Origin: Variovorax sp. CAN15
GTDB taxonomy: Bacteria > Pseudomonadota > Gammaproteobacteria > Burkholderiales > Burkholderiaceae_C
Direction of reading: 5' to 3'
Assembly: GCF_030462475.1 (NCBI RefSeq)
Contig: NZ_JASMRZ010000002.1
Span: 109,851-173,850 of the forward strand
Length of the DNA: 64,000 bases
The notes beneath the pieces were generated by a model, which was not told the DNA's origin, ran no database searches, and saw only the letters and a program-made list of their open reading frames with translations. Positions 28,561-37,778 of this stretch are shown here, piece after piece; position 1 is the stretch's first letter; each line of letters opens with the position of its first letter. The position numbers and the translations under genes were made by a program.

Positions 28561-29484
28561 ATGACCAGGCCCATCAGCGTCAGGCAACTGCAGTGCTTCC
28601 TCGCGGTGGCGCAAGAGCGAAGCTTCCGGCGCGCCGCCGAACGGCTGGCGATCACACAGCCCCCCCTGTCGCGCCAGATCGCAGAGCTGGAGACGGCCCT
28701 CGGCGTTCGCCTCTTCGACCGCGATACGCACAGCGTACGACTGACACCGGTCGGCGAGGTGGCGCTGCACCGCTTCTCTTCGCTCATGGACGAATTCGAT
28801 GCGGCCGTCGCGCATGTGGCCCACGCATCGCACCAACTGCCGCGACTGCGGCTGGGCGTGTTGAACTGGGTGCAACTGCGCGGTCTCGCGTCCCTGGAGA
28901 ACACGTTGATGGCCGGCGGCCATGCCAGCGGCGTCGATGCCCGTACGACGACGACCGCCGCGGCCATGTCCGCCCTGCGCAAGAACGAACTGGACGCAGC
29001 CATCGTTCTGTGGCCGGCCTCGATGCAACGCCTGCGCGGCGACCTGGTCCACGAGGTCCCCCTGATGGCCTTCGTTCCGGCGACGTCGGCGCTCGCGCGC
29101 AAGCGTTCGATCGCGGTGCGGGAACTGGAAGCGCTGCCGCCCTTCTATCGCTTCACCCGCGCCGAGAACGCACGCATGTACGACGAATTCACGCGGCAAT
29201 ACGCCGCTCATGGGTTCACACCCGTGGAGGCGGCGGGGGCGCCCGACGCATTGCATGTGTTCGCGCAGATCGGCGCCGGGCGCGGGTGCACCTGCCTGCC
29301 CGCACCGTTCTCGCTGCATCGCTACGCCGGCGTGCAGCCCAGGCCGCTGCGCGAGCGGATCATGGTGCCCGTGGTCCTGGTGACGCACCTTCGTCTTCCA
29401 CAAGAGCTCCACGACATTCTGGTTGCTGCAACAGCGGACATGCTGAAGACCGCACCGGAGAAAGCGGGACGCTCTTCGAAGTAG
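28561..29484 (+). CDS. LysR-family transcriptional regulator
   Basis: A 307-residue LysR regulator. The helix-turn-helix is ISVRQLQCFLAVAQERSFRRAAERLAITQPPLSRQIAELETALGVRLFDRDTHSVRLTPVG. The effector domain spans about 90-300, with LRLGVLNWVQLRGLASLENTL at its start. It reads away from the AraC gene at 28381 and ends 191 bases before the lipoprotein gene at 29676. The TQPPLSRQI form groups with regulators of aromatic degradation, but no target operon is adjacent. Confidence 0.88.
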   Translation: MTRPISVRQLQCFLAVAQERSFRRAAERLAITQPPLSRQIAELETALGVRLFDRDTHSVRLTPVGEVALHRFSSLMDEFDAAVAHVAHASHQLPRLRLGVLNWVQLRGLASLENTLMAGGHASGVDARTTTTAAAMSALRKNELDAAIVLWPASMQRLRGDLVHEVPLMAFVPATSALARKRSIAVRELEALPPFYRFTRAENARMYDEFTRQYAAHGFTPVEAAGAPDALHVFAQIGAGRGCTCLPAPFSLHRYAGVQPRPLRERIMVPVVLVTHLRLPQELHDILVAATADMLKTAPEKAGRSSK

Positions 29485-29675
29485 CACGTCCCTGGACGCG
29501 CAGGCCTTCAGCCCGCGTCGATGCCAGGTGCGCGAACGCAGGGCTGTGAAATGCGCCGTCCTGACTGTGGCGAGCACACACCTGCCCCTGAAGAATTCGG
29601 CCTTCTCATTGGCAGGGAGGGGCCGGTCCTGCTCGACTTCGATGTGGGGGGAAGGCCGCCCCCGGAGGGAAAAGC

Positions 29676-31172
29676 ATGCAAGTTCAAAACAAGGTGCCGA
29701 GTGGATCGCGGCGGCGCTTCTTGTCCGCCGTGGGAGCCGCAGCGGCGGCCGCCACCGTCGCCGGTTGCGGTGGTGGAGGTTCGAGTGCCAGCGGTCTTCC
29801 GCTGCCGATCGATCATGGCGAACAGACGCCGCCTCCCGCTCCGCCACCGTCGCCTCCACCACCAGCCCCGCCACCGCCGGCGCAGATGATCGGACGCTGG
29901 GGCGAGGCGAAGGTTGTCGCGCTGGACCTGGCAAACCAGAACGCCGCGGCCAGCGAGCTCGTGAAGACCTCTGCCGCGGGCCGCTTCAGCTCCGTGGCAT
30001 GGCTGCAGGGTTCGGAGCTCTGGGTCCGCACGCACGAGACGGGCAAGGGCTGGGGGGACGCTTTCAACGCGTGGCCCGACCCGATTCCCGCGACCATCTA
30101 TGCGCTGAGGATCGCGCAGCACGGGTCCGGCAACCTCGCGCTGGCCTGGGTCAGCGGCGACAGCGAATTGAGGCAGCACGTCCATCTGACCATCGCCGGC
30201 GCAGGCCGCAGCGCAAAGCCCGTGCGTGTCAGCGAGGATGCTGCAGAAATCAAGTCGCTGGCACTCGCCGTCGATGAGAAGAGCACGGCCATCGTGGCGT
30301 GGGGCGTTCAGCAGAACTTCCCGCAGACTGCGCGAACCGTTTGGACGGCGTCGATGCCGGTCGGCGGCGACGTCAAGGACGGTGCACGCTTCCCGCTACC
30401 GGACGATCACGACTGTCCCGCGTTCGCGCTGTCGAGCGGCGGGGCACCCCAGGTCGCGCTGGCGATGCAGCTGCGCGAAACCGGCGTCTCCCGGGACGTC
30501 GCGTGCGTGGTGCATTGCTTCGATTCGTCGGCTGGAGCCTGGGGCACTGCACAGGAGCTCGAGCGCCAGTCCGATGGAAAGAAGACGACCGCCATGTGCA
30601 TGGCCTATGCCAACGGCGTGTATTCGCTGGCCTCGCTGAGGCGCGCCGGCGAGGGCGCCGCGCACGAGATCCGCAGTTACATGGGCGACCGCACAGGCTG
30701 GAGCGCACCAGCATCCATCCAAGCGCTGCCTGGCGTGTCGTTCGAAATGCTGGACCTGGCTGCCGCGACCGGAGGCCGGACAGCTCTTGCATGGACCCAG
30801 TACGACCAGAACGCCGAGGCGATGTACGCCACGGGGAAGGACATCCTCTCCCTGTCGCCGGCCGTCGCGATCGACCGTGACGCGGCAAAGAGCAATGCCT
30901 TCCTCGGTGGTGTGAGCGTCGGCACGGATGTGATCGGCGTGTGGGCCCGCGACGACGGGAAGCAGCACTTCGACGTTGTCGTGTCCGCGCACGACGGCGA
31001 CCGCTGGGCGCCCGCGGCTGTCGTGAATCGTTCGAAGGGCGCCCTGGACAGCTGGCCCGCCTGCGCCGCGGGCATCGACTTCGCCGTCGTCGCGTGGCGC
31101 CAGAAACGGGACGACGGCGGCGGCATCAACGACCTCTGGGTCGTCGAGCGGACCTACGCTTCTGCGAACTGA
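29676..31172 (+). CDS. Tat-type lipoprotein, unknown function
   Basis: A 498-residue exported protein with no recognised family. The N-terminus carries a twin-arginine motif (SRRRFLSAVG) and a lipobox ending VAGC, so the mature protein is probably lipid-anchored. A glycine stretch and a proline-rich linker (about 45-72, PPPAPPPSPPPP) follow. The body is rich in beta-like repeats built around alternating hydrophobic strands and tryptophans (GRWGEAKVVALDL, SVAWLQGSELWVRTHE, LALAWVSGDSELRQ, VIGVWARDDGKQHF), which suggests a beta-propeller. GGAGGG precedes the ATG. It ends overlapping the convergent hemerythrin gene by 19 bases. Confidence 0.75.
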   Translation: MQVQNKVPSGSRRRFLSAVGAAAAAATVAGCGGGGSSASGLPLPIDHGEQTPPPAPPPSPPPPAPPPPAQMIGRWGEAKVVALDLANQNAAASELVKTSAAGRFSSVAWLQGSELWVRTHETGKGWGDAFNAWPDPIPATIYALRIAQHGSGNLALAWVSGDSELRQHVHLTIAGAGRSAKPVRVSEDAAEIKSLALAVDEKSTAIVAWGVQQNFPQTARTVWTASMPVGGDVKDGARFPLPDDHDCPAFALSSGGAPQVALAMQLRETGVSRDVACVVHCFDSSAGAWGTAQELERQSDGKKTTAMCMAYANGVYSLASLRRAGEGAAHEIRSYMGDRTGWSAPASIQALPGVSFEMLDLAAATGGRTALAWTQYDQNAEAMYATGKDILSLSPAVAIDRDAAKSNAFLGGVSVGTDVIGVWARDDGKQHFDVVVSAHDGDRWAPAAVVNRSKGALDSWPACAAGIDFAVVAWRQKRDDGGGINDLWVVERTYASAN

Positions 31173-31867
31173 CCGTTCGCAGTGGCCGCAGGCAGGGCCG
31201 CGAGTACGGACCAGGCCTGCGGCTCCAGTACATCGCGAACGGCATGCAGCACTGCCTCGACCACCTGTGGCGGCGCTGTCGCCCGCAGCTTGCGGACCAG
31301 CCGCTCGCGTTCCGCCGGGTTCATTGCCGGCAGCATCCAACGCATGATGAAGATGCTCTGCGCCGGCTCGATGGATGCGACGAGCTCGTCGTGCAGCGCC
31401 TCGATCTGCGCGTCGGTGTAGTGCGCCCAGAGCGTCGTGTTGTGCGCGGTCTCTTCACGGTGCAGATGTTCGAGGTTGTGCGCCACGAAGAGCGCCACGC
31501 TACGGTAGAGCTCGAGCACCGCCATCGTGCGCTGCGCAACGGGCGTCTCGGGCAACTGCAGCGCCGTCTTCTTGAGCTGATCGATCGCCTGCTCATGCAG
31601 CGCATGATCGATGGCGGATGCGCCGGTGCTTCCCGGTGCGCGCATCTCGATCGCCGGATGCAGGAACTGGTTCTCGTGCCGCGCATGCGAGCGGCAGAAA
31701 TCGAGCATCTCGACCACACGATCGATGGTCCTGTGGAATTCACCGGGATTTCCGACGTCCACCCTTCCCAAGGCAATGAGCGTGTCGGCCATCAGGGCCC
31801 GCAGGCCCTTGTGCACAGCGGCGTATGGATCGAAGCGCGGCGCCGCGCCGGCGAGTGGGCCATTCAT
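31154..31867 (-). CDS. Hemerythrin-like (HHE domain) protein
   Basis: A 237-residue cytoplasmic protein with a hemerythrin-type di-iron site. The metal ligands are suggested by VHKGLRALM, SHARHENQFLHPAIE (His and Glu) and HNLEHLHREETAHN (His and Glu), in the order expected of the four-helix bundle. GGAGGA lies five bases before the ATG. Such proteins bind or sense oxygen or nitric oxide, or store iron; which applies cannot be read. The frame's upstream extension is not helical and was excluded. Confidence 0.8.
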   Translation of the reverse strand: MNGPLAGAAPRFDPYAAVHKGLRALMADTLIALGRVDVGNPGEFHRTIDRVVEMLDFCRSHARHENQFLHPAIEMRAPGSTGASAIDHALHEQAIDQLKKTALQLPETPVAQRTMAVLELYRSVALFVAHNLEHLHREETAHNTTLWAHYTDAQIEALHDELVASIEPAQSIFIMRWMLPAMNPAERERLVRKLRATAPPQVVEAVLHAVRDVLEPQAWSVLAALPAATANGQFAEA

Positions 31868-32130
31868 GGAATCCTCCCTCGTTGAAATGGCTGTGGAACA
31901 GAGGATTCGGATTGTTCTGACGCGACGCCGCGGCGACCACAGCCGGCGCCCGCGAAAAGATAGCCCAACGTTCAAGCCGCGCTCCCACGCGGGCGGCAAC
32001 GTCAGGACGGTCTGGCGAGCTCCCCGCTTCGCGAACGTGCGGCTGGGATTTCGAGCGTTTCGGCTGTGACCGGCACGCACTTGCACAGGAACAATCGACC
32101 GCCTCCCCGCACGCCAGCACCGAGGCTTCG

Positions 32131-35100
32131 ATGTCCCTTTGTCCACCTGTCACCGTCGACGGCGCCGCGCGCCCCCAGGCCGATGCCTTCGGGCATGCAC
32201 GGCCGCCAGCCTGCTGGAGCGTGCATGCGCAGTTCCTCGAACGGCTCCTGGCGCACGCGAGGCCAGAACTCGTCGTAGACCTGGGTCCCGAGAACGGCGT
32301 ATCAAGCGCCGTCCTCCGCGATGCCGTCGCCCGATGCGCTGCGGTCGCACAGTACCGTGCGTGCGACCTTCACCGCGCGGACATGTCACCGGACGCGGCC
32401 GACTTCATCGACGGCGCCATCGAACTGCTTCACATCGACGCCACCGATCCCGCGCAGCTGGCCGCCTTCGAGTTCGCCCGGTGGCGGCCCAAGCTGAGTT
32501 CGCAGGCGGTCGTGCTGGTGTCGGGGACCCGTTCGAGCCGCCGGCTGCGCCGCGTCTGGGGTCGGGTACGACGGCACCATCCCTGCTTCGAGCTCGAAGA
32601 CGGTCCGGGACTCGGCGTGCTCGCCATGGGCCCGGTCTTTCCCGCGTCGCTTCAAGCGCTCTTCCAGAGTCACCGCGCGGCAACGGTGGCCCCCACCACG
32701 GAAACCGCGATCGCCGAAGATCACGCCGCGCTTCAACTGCGCAATCGAGGGCTGCTGCAGCAGCTCGGAGCGCTCGTGCGTGACGTCGAAAGACTGAAAG
32801 CCCACGCGGCAGAGGTCACGGCGCGGCGGGAGACGGCCGAGGAGATGCTCGAGGCCGGGCGCCGCACCTCGATCGAGAACGAAGCGGAGCTCGCGCGGCG
32901 AGACACGCTGCTGGCTGCGCTGCGCCTGCGCACCGAGGCGCAAGCCGCGCAACTCGCCGTCATCGAAACCAGCGTCGGATGGCAGCTGGTGCGCCACTAC
33001 TGGGAGCTGCGCACGCGCTTGTTTCCCGCAGGCACCTGGCGGGGCGCCTTCTACGAGCGACGTCGCGACCAGTTGCTGCGCGCGGCCCAGAAGCGCCTGA
33101 GACGCTGGCGAGCGCACGACATGCCCGCCCTGCCCGGCGTGCCGGTGTCGAGAGCGCCCGCTGTCGCGAGGCCACATCGGTACTGGCACGCACCGCTGAC
33201 CGCAGCCTCCCGCCAGAGCCTGGGCTCCCGGATCCTGATCGTCGCCGAGCTCTCGATTCCGGCCTGCCGGCGATACCGGGTCGACCAGAAGGTGGACATG
33301 TTCAGGCACCTGGGCCTGGAGACATCGGTCATCAGCTGGCACGACGCCGGGGCCTGCCATGCGGCACTGCCGTTCCATGGCGTCGTGATCTTCTACCGGG
33401 TGCCGGCCACGCCCGACATGCTGCTGCTCGCTGCCGAAGCCCGGCGCTTCGCCGTTCCAAGCTTCTTCGACGTCGACGACCTGATCTTCCATGTCGACGC
33501 TTACCGGCGACAGCTGCTGGCTTCGGGCTTTCCGGGAGAGCAAATGGCCGCGATGATGGACGGAACGGCTCGCTACCGCCAGATGCTGAGCCACTGCCAG
33601 CACGGCATCGGGAGCACGGCCGCGATCGCCCGCTGCATGGACGATGTCGTGCCTGGAAGAACGCACATCTTGGAAAACGCGCTCGACGCAACCATCCTGG
33701 ACCTGGCCGCCGAACTCGACCAACGCCCGCCGAGAGCCGACGAACGCTTCGTCACCATCGGCTACGGCAGCGGTTCGAAGACGCACGACGGAGACTTCGG
33801 CGTGGTGGCGGCCGCGCTGCTGGCCGTGCTTCAGCGGCATCCGCAGGTGCGCCTTGCCATCCATGGGCCGCTCGCGCTTCCAGCGCGGTTCGAACGCTTC
33901 GCCGACCGGGTCTTCCAGATTCCTTTCCTCGGCGGGGAAGACTATCTTCGCGCGCTGGCCTCCTGGCAGATCAACATCGCGCCGCTGGAGGACAGCCTGT
34001 TCAACGAGGCGAAGAGCAACATCAAGTTCATCGAGGCTGCGATCCTCGGCGTGCCGAGCGTGTGTTCGGGCACCGCGCCGTTCCGTGGCGCGATCGAGCA
34101 CGGCCGCACCGGCATGATCGCCGACACCCCCGAGCAATGGGAAGCCGCGCTGACGCGCCTGGTCACCGACGCCGGGCTTCGCCGCCGCATGGCGCACGAC
34201 GCCCGCCAGGCTGTGATGGCGCGCTACCACCCCCATGCGGTGGCGGCCGCGCAGTTGCATGGCGTCGTCGAGCCGCTGCTGCCGGCGCCCACCGGCCGCC
34301 TGAAAGTGCTGACGGTCAACGTGCTGTTCGCGCCCGTGAGCTTCGGCGGTGCCACGGTGGTCGCCGAGCAGCTCTGTCGCAGGCTGCAGGCCGACGGTTG
34401 CGACGTGACGGTCTTCACCGCCGTGCTCGAGTCGGAACTCGCCCCTTACAGCGTCGTACGCTACGAGGTGGACGGCCTGCCGGTCGTTGCCGTGCAGGTC
34501 GCTTCCGGCACGCAGCGCGCGCTCGACTACAACGACCCGGAGGTCGGCCGGATCTTCGCGCAGCTGCTCGCATCGCTGCGGCCCGACGTGGTTCACTTCC
34601 ACTCGATCCAGCGCCTGGGTGCGGCCATGGCGCACGCCTGCCAGGAAGCAGGCGTGCCCTACGCCATCACGCTCCACGACGCCTGGTGGCTGTGCGAGCG
34701 GCAGTTCATGGTGCAGGAAGACGGGCGCTACTGCGGTCAGGCCTCGATCGATCTGCGGGCGTGCTCCAAGTGCGTGCCGGACAGCGGCTTCACCTTCAGG
34801 CGCAGGTTCTTCCTGGACGACGTACTCGGCAAGGCGGCCCTTCTGCTGGCGCCGAGTGAGTTCCAGCGCGGGCTGTACCTGTCCAACGGCATCGCGCCCG
34901 AGCGCATCGTCGTCAATCGCAACGGGGTGCAGCTGCCGTCGCGTGCGCGTGCGCCGCGCAGGCGCGGATCGCCGTTGCGGATGGCCTACCTTGGTGGCCG
35001 TGCGGTGCACAAGGGCTATTTCTGGATGAAGCAGATCCTGCAGGGCATGCCGGGCCACGCCTACGAACTCACGATCGTCGACATCGCCCGGCGCACCGGC

Positions 35101-35559
35101 CCGCCTTCGATCGATGCCGACGAATGGGATGTCTCGGGCGAGGTCCACGTGGTGCCGCCTTTCGAGCAGGCCGACATGGACGACTTCTACGACGGCATCG
35201 ACGTGCTGCTGATGCCCTCGCTGTGGAAGGAGAGCTTCGGCCTCGTGGTTCGCGAAGCGCTTGCGCGGGGCATCTGGGTGATCGCGACCGCGGCCGGCGG
35301 CGCGAGCGAGGACATCGTCGAAGGCGTCAACGGATGCGTGGTCGGCATCGCGGACACCGCCGGGTTCCGGCGTGCGCTCGAAGCAGCGATGGCAAGGCCC
35401 GATCACCTGCCCAACGCGGGGCATGGGGCGCGGACGCCGCGCATCCGGGGCTACGCCGAGCAGGCCAGCGAGCTCAGGGCACACCTGCAGCGCATCGCCT
35501 TGCCGGCATCCAGCCGCGTCGTCGACACGACGCGAAGGGCATGGACCATGGCGGCGTAA
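32131..35559 (+). CDS. Multidomain glycosyltransferase (methyltransferase-like, coiled coil, two GT domains)
   Basis: A 1142-residue protein, far longer than a single glycosyltransferase. Residues about 30-190 resemble a class I methyltransferase fold (ELVVDLGPENGVSSAVL). Residues about 205-290 are a charged heptad-like coiled coil. Residues about 365-710 form one glycosyltransferase module (FYRVPATPDMLLLAAEARRF, then IEAAILGVPSVCSGTAPF). Residues about 725-1120 form a GT4-type module with GGATVVAEQLCRRLQ, DVVHFHSIQRLGAAMAH and the E-x7-E motif ESFGLVVREAL. GAGG precedes the ATG at 32131. It probably builds a surface polysaccharide or modified glycan in the cytoplasm. No other polysaccharide gene is nearby, which is unusual. 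Confidence 0.85.
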   Translation: MSLCPPVTVDGAARPQADAFGHARPPACWSVHAQFLERLLAHARPELVVDLGPENGVSSAVLRDAVARCAAVAQYRACDLHRADMSPDAADFIDGAIELLHIDATDPAQLAAFEFARWRPKLSSQAVVLVSGTRSSRRLRRVWGRVRRHHPCFELEDGPGLGVLAMGPVFPASLQALFQSHRAATVAPTTETAIAEDHAALQLRNRGLLQQLGALVRDVERLKAHAAEVTARRETAEEMLEAGRRTSIENEAELARRDTLLAALRLRTEAQAAQLAVIETSVGWQLVRHYWELRTRLFPAGTWRGAFYERRRDQLLRAAQKRLRRWRAHDMPALPGVPVSRAPAVARPHRYWHAPLTAASRQSLGSRILIVAELSIPACRRYRVDQKVDMFRHLGLETSVISWHDAGACHAALPFHGVVIFYRVPATPDMLLLAAEARRFAVPSFFDVDDLIFHVDAYRRQLLASGFPGEQMAAMMDGTARYRQMLSHCQHGIGSTAAIARCMDDVVPGRTHILENALDATILDLAAELDQRPPRADERFVTIGYGSGSKTHDGDFGVVAAALLAVLQRHPQVRLAIHGPLALPARFERFADRVFQIPFLGGEDYLRALASWQINIAPLEDSLFNEAKSNIKFIEAAILGVPSVCSGTAPFRGAIEHGRTGMIADTPEQWEAALTRLVTDAGLRRRMAHDARQAVMARYHPHAVAAAQLHGVVEPLLPAPTGRLKVLTVNVLFAPVSFGGATVVAEQLCRRLQADGCDVTVFTAVLESELAPYSVVRYEVDGLPVVAVQVASGTQRALDYNDPEVGRIFAQLLASLRPDVVHFHSIQRLGAAMAHACQEAGVPYAITLHDAWWLCERQFMVQEDGRYCGQASIDLRACSKCVPDSGFTFRRRFFLDDVLGKAALLLAPSEFQRGLYLSNGIAPERIVVNRNGVQLPSRARAPRRRGSPLRMAYLGGRAVHKGYFWMKQILQGMPGHAYELTIVDIARRTGPPSIDADEWDVSGEVHVVPPFEQADMDDFYDGIDVLLMPSLWKESFGLVVREALARGIWVIATAAGGASEDIVEGVNGCVVGIADTAGFRRALEAAMARPDHLPNAGHGARTPRIRGYAEQASELRAHLQRIALPASSRVVDTTRRAWTMAA

Positions 35560-35610
35560 GCGCTTCCAGCCGGGGCGCGGGGCGCGCCCGCCTGAAGCGC
35601 CCGTGCCCGG

Positions 35611-35648
35611 CTTCCCGGGGCAGCAGGTTCGGCCACCGCCCCGGGAAG
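35611..35648. terminator. Hairpin between convergent genes
   Basis: A perfect 11-bp inverted repeat (arms 35611-35621 CTTCCCGGGGC and 35638-35648, 16-base loop) lies between the stops of the glycosyltransferase gene and the convergent lipoprotein gene. It is well placed to end transcription in both directions, although no T-run follows. Confidence 0.5.
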
Positions 35649-35651
35649 TCG

Positions 35652-37778
35652 CTACCGGCCGACGGTATCGTCGAACGGCGGGTTCGCTGTCAAGCCGTCT
35701 GTCTTGACCCGCATGTGGGCTTCGGACGGCCAGTTCGGAACGCTCAGGCGCTTGTCGTAGGGCGCCACGTTGCGCGCTGCATCGAGCGAGAACGCGGTGC
35801 CGTAGGCCACGGTGTCCCCGCCGAACGCATCGGTGTAGCCGAGGGCGTTGGTGTGCAGCGGCAGGAAGGTCTTCGTTTGCTTCGAATCGCCGACGCTCGT
35901 GGTCGTCACCAGCAGCAGGTCTTTCGCCAGCATGGCGGGGCTGATCTTGAGCATCCTTCCGACCACATCGATCGCCGTGTTCATCGCAAACCAGTTGCCG
36001 GCGTCGGGCGTTCCCTTGTAGGGCAGCGAGCCGCTGCCGCTCCATGTGGTGGTGATCAACCCGCCAGAGTTCGTGCCCGAGGCCTTGTAGGTCACCTTGG
36101 TGTCGGAGGCGGGAATGAAATTCCTCACGCTGCGCTTGAGTTCACCGTCGACCGCTGTGCGCAGTTCATGGGCGTCGCCGCGCAGATGCAGATCCACCGT
36201 GACCACGCTGCTCAGCAGGCCCGTGGTTCCCGGATACGGCACGGTCTCGACGGTGTATTCGATCGTGCCGCGCCAGGACGTGAGGACCCGCCGGTTGCTC
36301 GTGCGCTTGCGCGCTGTGACGATGACCTCGCCGAACGATCCCGGCGGATCCGATTCGCCCGTCGGCAGCACGAGCTGGATCTTGTCGTCCTCCCAGGTCT
36401 CGAAGGCGACCTTGGTGCCGCCGATGGAGACTTCTCCTGGCTCGGTTCCGAAGTTTCCATGGATGTAGAGCCGGTCGTCCCGGTCGACGCTCAGTTCCGA
36501 GATCACCGGGTTGCTCAGGTCGAAGCCCGCTTCGAAGCGCTTGATGTACGACGCTTCACCTCCCAGCGGGTCCACCTTTCCTTGCTTGTTGATGTACGGC
36601 GTGATCAGCAGGTTGGGCCGGATGCCGCCATCGGTCTTCTCGCGCATGAAGGTCCAGACATCTTCCAGCGCGAATGCACGGTTGGCCGGCTTGCCGGGGT
36701 TGAACGCGTTGGCGCCGGTCAGGCGATCGAACATGTAGACCATCGAGAGCGCACCGAAAGGGTTGCTGCTGCCGTCCCAAGCGACGATGGTCCCCGCTCC
36801 CTTTTCCTTCAGCGCGGCGCGCAACGGTGCACCCTCGGGCGACCCCGTGTGGCATGCGAGCGTGACGACCAGGGACGCATCTCCGAACTGCAGATAGCTC
36901 CTGATGAAGCCATCGGTGATCCCATAGACCGGAGGGTTTCCGCCGCGTGCCTCTTCGGCCATGTTGCGATCGCGGTGGTAGATCAGAAGTCCAGCCTTGA
37001 AGAGCGCTTCGTACTTGGCTTCGTTCGCCGGTGTGGCCCGGGTTTCCGAGAAAATGCCGAACTGCTTTCCGCCGGTCGGCCCCAGTTCAGCCGAATGGCA
37101 GGCCACATACAACACCCCGATCTTCTTGCTGCCGAGGGCCATGAGCGAATCGACCGTCACCGCGTGATCGGGATGGATGGTCCAACCCCTCTCCTTGAGC
37201 GCATCGCTGGCCTGCTGCTGGAACGGCTTGACGGGGTCGAACTCACCGGCACCGTCGGCCGACAGGATGACGGCCAGTTCGGTCTCGGGGATCTCCGCTT
37301 TGCCGGACCCCGCGGCGGCGGCCGCGGCCAGGCCGACCGAGCGCATGCGCCCGAAGGGCTGCGGTGCCTGAGGGATCTGCAGAGGATCGACCCTGCGCCA
37401 GTTGTCCGTGTAGACGAAGTAGCGTCCATCCTTGAAGCGCGCCCAGAAGGTGTCCTTGCCCCTGCCCGCCAGGTCGTACTCGGGTTGGGTCAACGCCCAT
37501 GCGACGAGTGCCTCGAACGGGTCGGCGTTGTTGCCGGCCGTCAGTTCCATGTACTTGTCGTGGACGCGGATGGTGGCGGCAGAACGCTGGTCGATCGGCA
37601 TGATCGCGCCGTCGCCGCCATCGCCCTGCCCATCGGGATCGAGGCCACCCATGCCGCCGAGCGGCAGAACGCCTCCATTGCCGCCACCACCTCCTCCGCA
37701 AGCCGAAATCGCCGCGGTCATCCCCGCGGCCACTGCGCGCGCCATCATCTGGCGCCTCGTGCTGCCCTTAGAACTCAT
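35652..37778 (-). CDS. Tat-type lipoprotein with possible caspase-like peptidase fold
   Basis: A 708-residue exported protein. The N-terminus has STRRQMMARAVAAG and a lipobox ending ISAC (Cys27), then a glycine stretch. The central part shows two strand-then-residue signatures: KKIGVLYVACHSAELG (His228) and SLVVTLACHTGSPEGAPL (Cys309), followed by GAGTIVAWDGSS. A His after one strand and a Cys after another is the active-site layout of clan CD peptidases (caspases, gingipains, CHAT). After about residue 430 an IPT/TIG-like segment follows (NPVISELSVDRDDRLYIHG, FGTEPGEVSIGGTKVAFETW). The assignment rests on motif spacing only, so the peptidase role is tentative. Confidence 0.7.
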   Translation of the reverse strand: MSSKGSTRRQMMARAVAAGMTAAISACGGGGGGNGGVLPLGGMGGLDPDGQGDGGDGAIMPIDQRSAATIRVHDKYMELTAGNNADPFEALVAWALTQPEYDLAGRGKDTFWARFKDGRYFVYTDNWRRVDPLQIPQAPQPFGRMRSVGLAAAAAAGSGKAEIPETELAVILSADGAGEFDPVKPFQQQASDALKERGWTIHPDHAVTVDSLMALGSKKIGVLYVACHSAELGPTGGKQFGIFSETRATPANEAKYEALFKAGLLIYHRDRNMAEEARGGNPPVYGITDGFIRSYLQFGDASLVVTLACHTGSPEGAPLRAALKEKGAGTIVAWDGSSNPFGALSMVYMFDRLTGANAFNPGKPANRAFALEDVWTFMREKTDGGIRPNLLITPYINKQGKVDPLGGEASYIKRFEAGFDLSNPVISELSVDRDDRLYIHGNFGTEPGEVSIGGTKVAFETWEDDKIQLVLPTGESDPPGSFGEVIVTARKRTSNRRVLTSWRGTIEYTVETVPYPGTTGLLSSVVTVDLHLRGDAHELRTAVDGELKRSVRNFIPASDTKVTYKASGTNSGGLITTTWSGSGSLPYKGTPDAGNWFAMNTAIDVVGRMLKISPAMLAKDLLLVTTTSVGDSKQTKTFLPLHTNALGYTDAFGGDTVAYGTAFSLDAARNVAPYDKRLSVPNWPSEAHMRVKTDGLTANPPFDDTVGR

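Noticed and set aside
32386-36045. A 1219-codon open frame on the minus strand opposite the glycosyltransferase gene
   Set aside because: It is arginine- and histidine-rich, has no domain motifs, and crosses two genes with clear domains. It is a GC-driven shadow.
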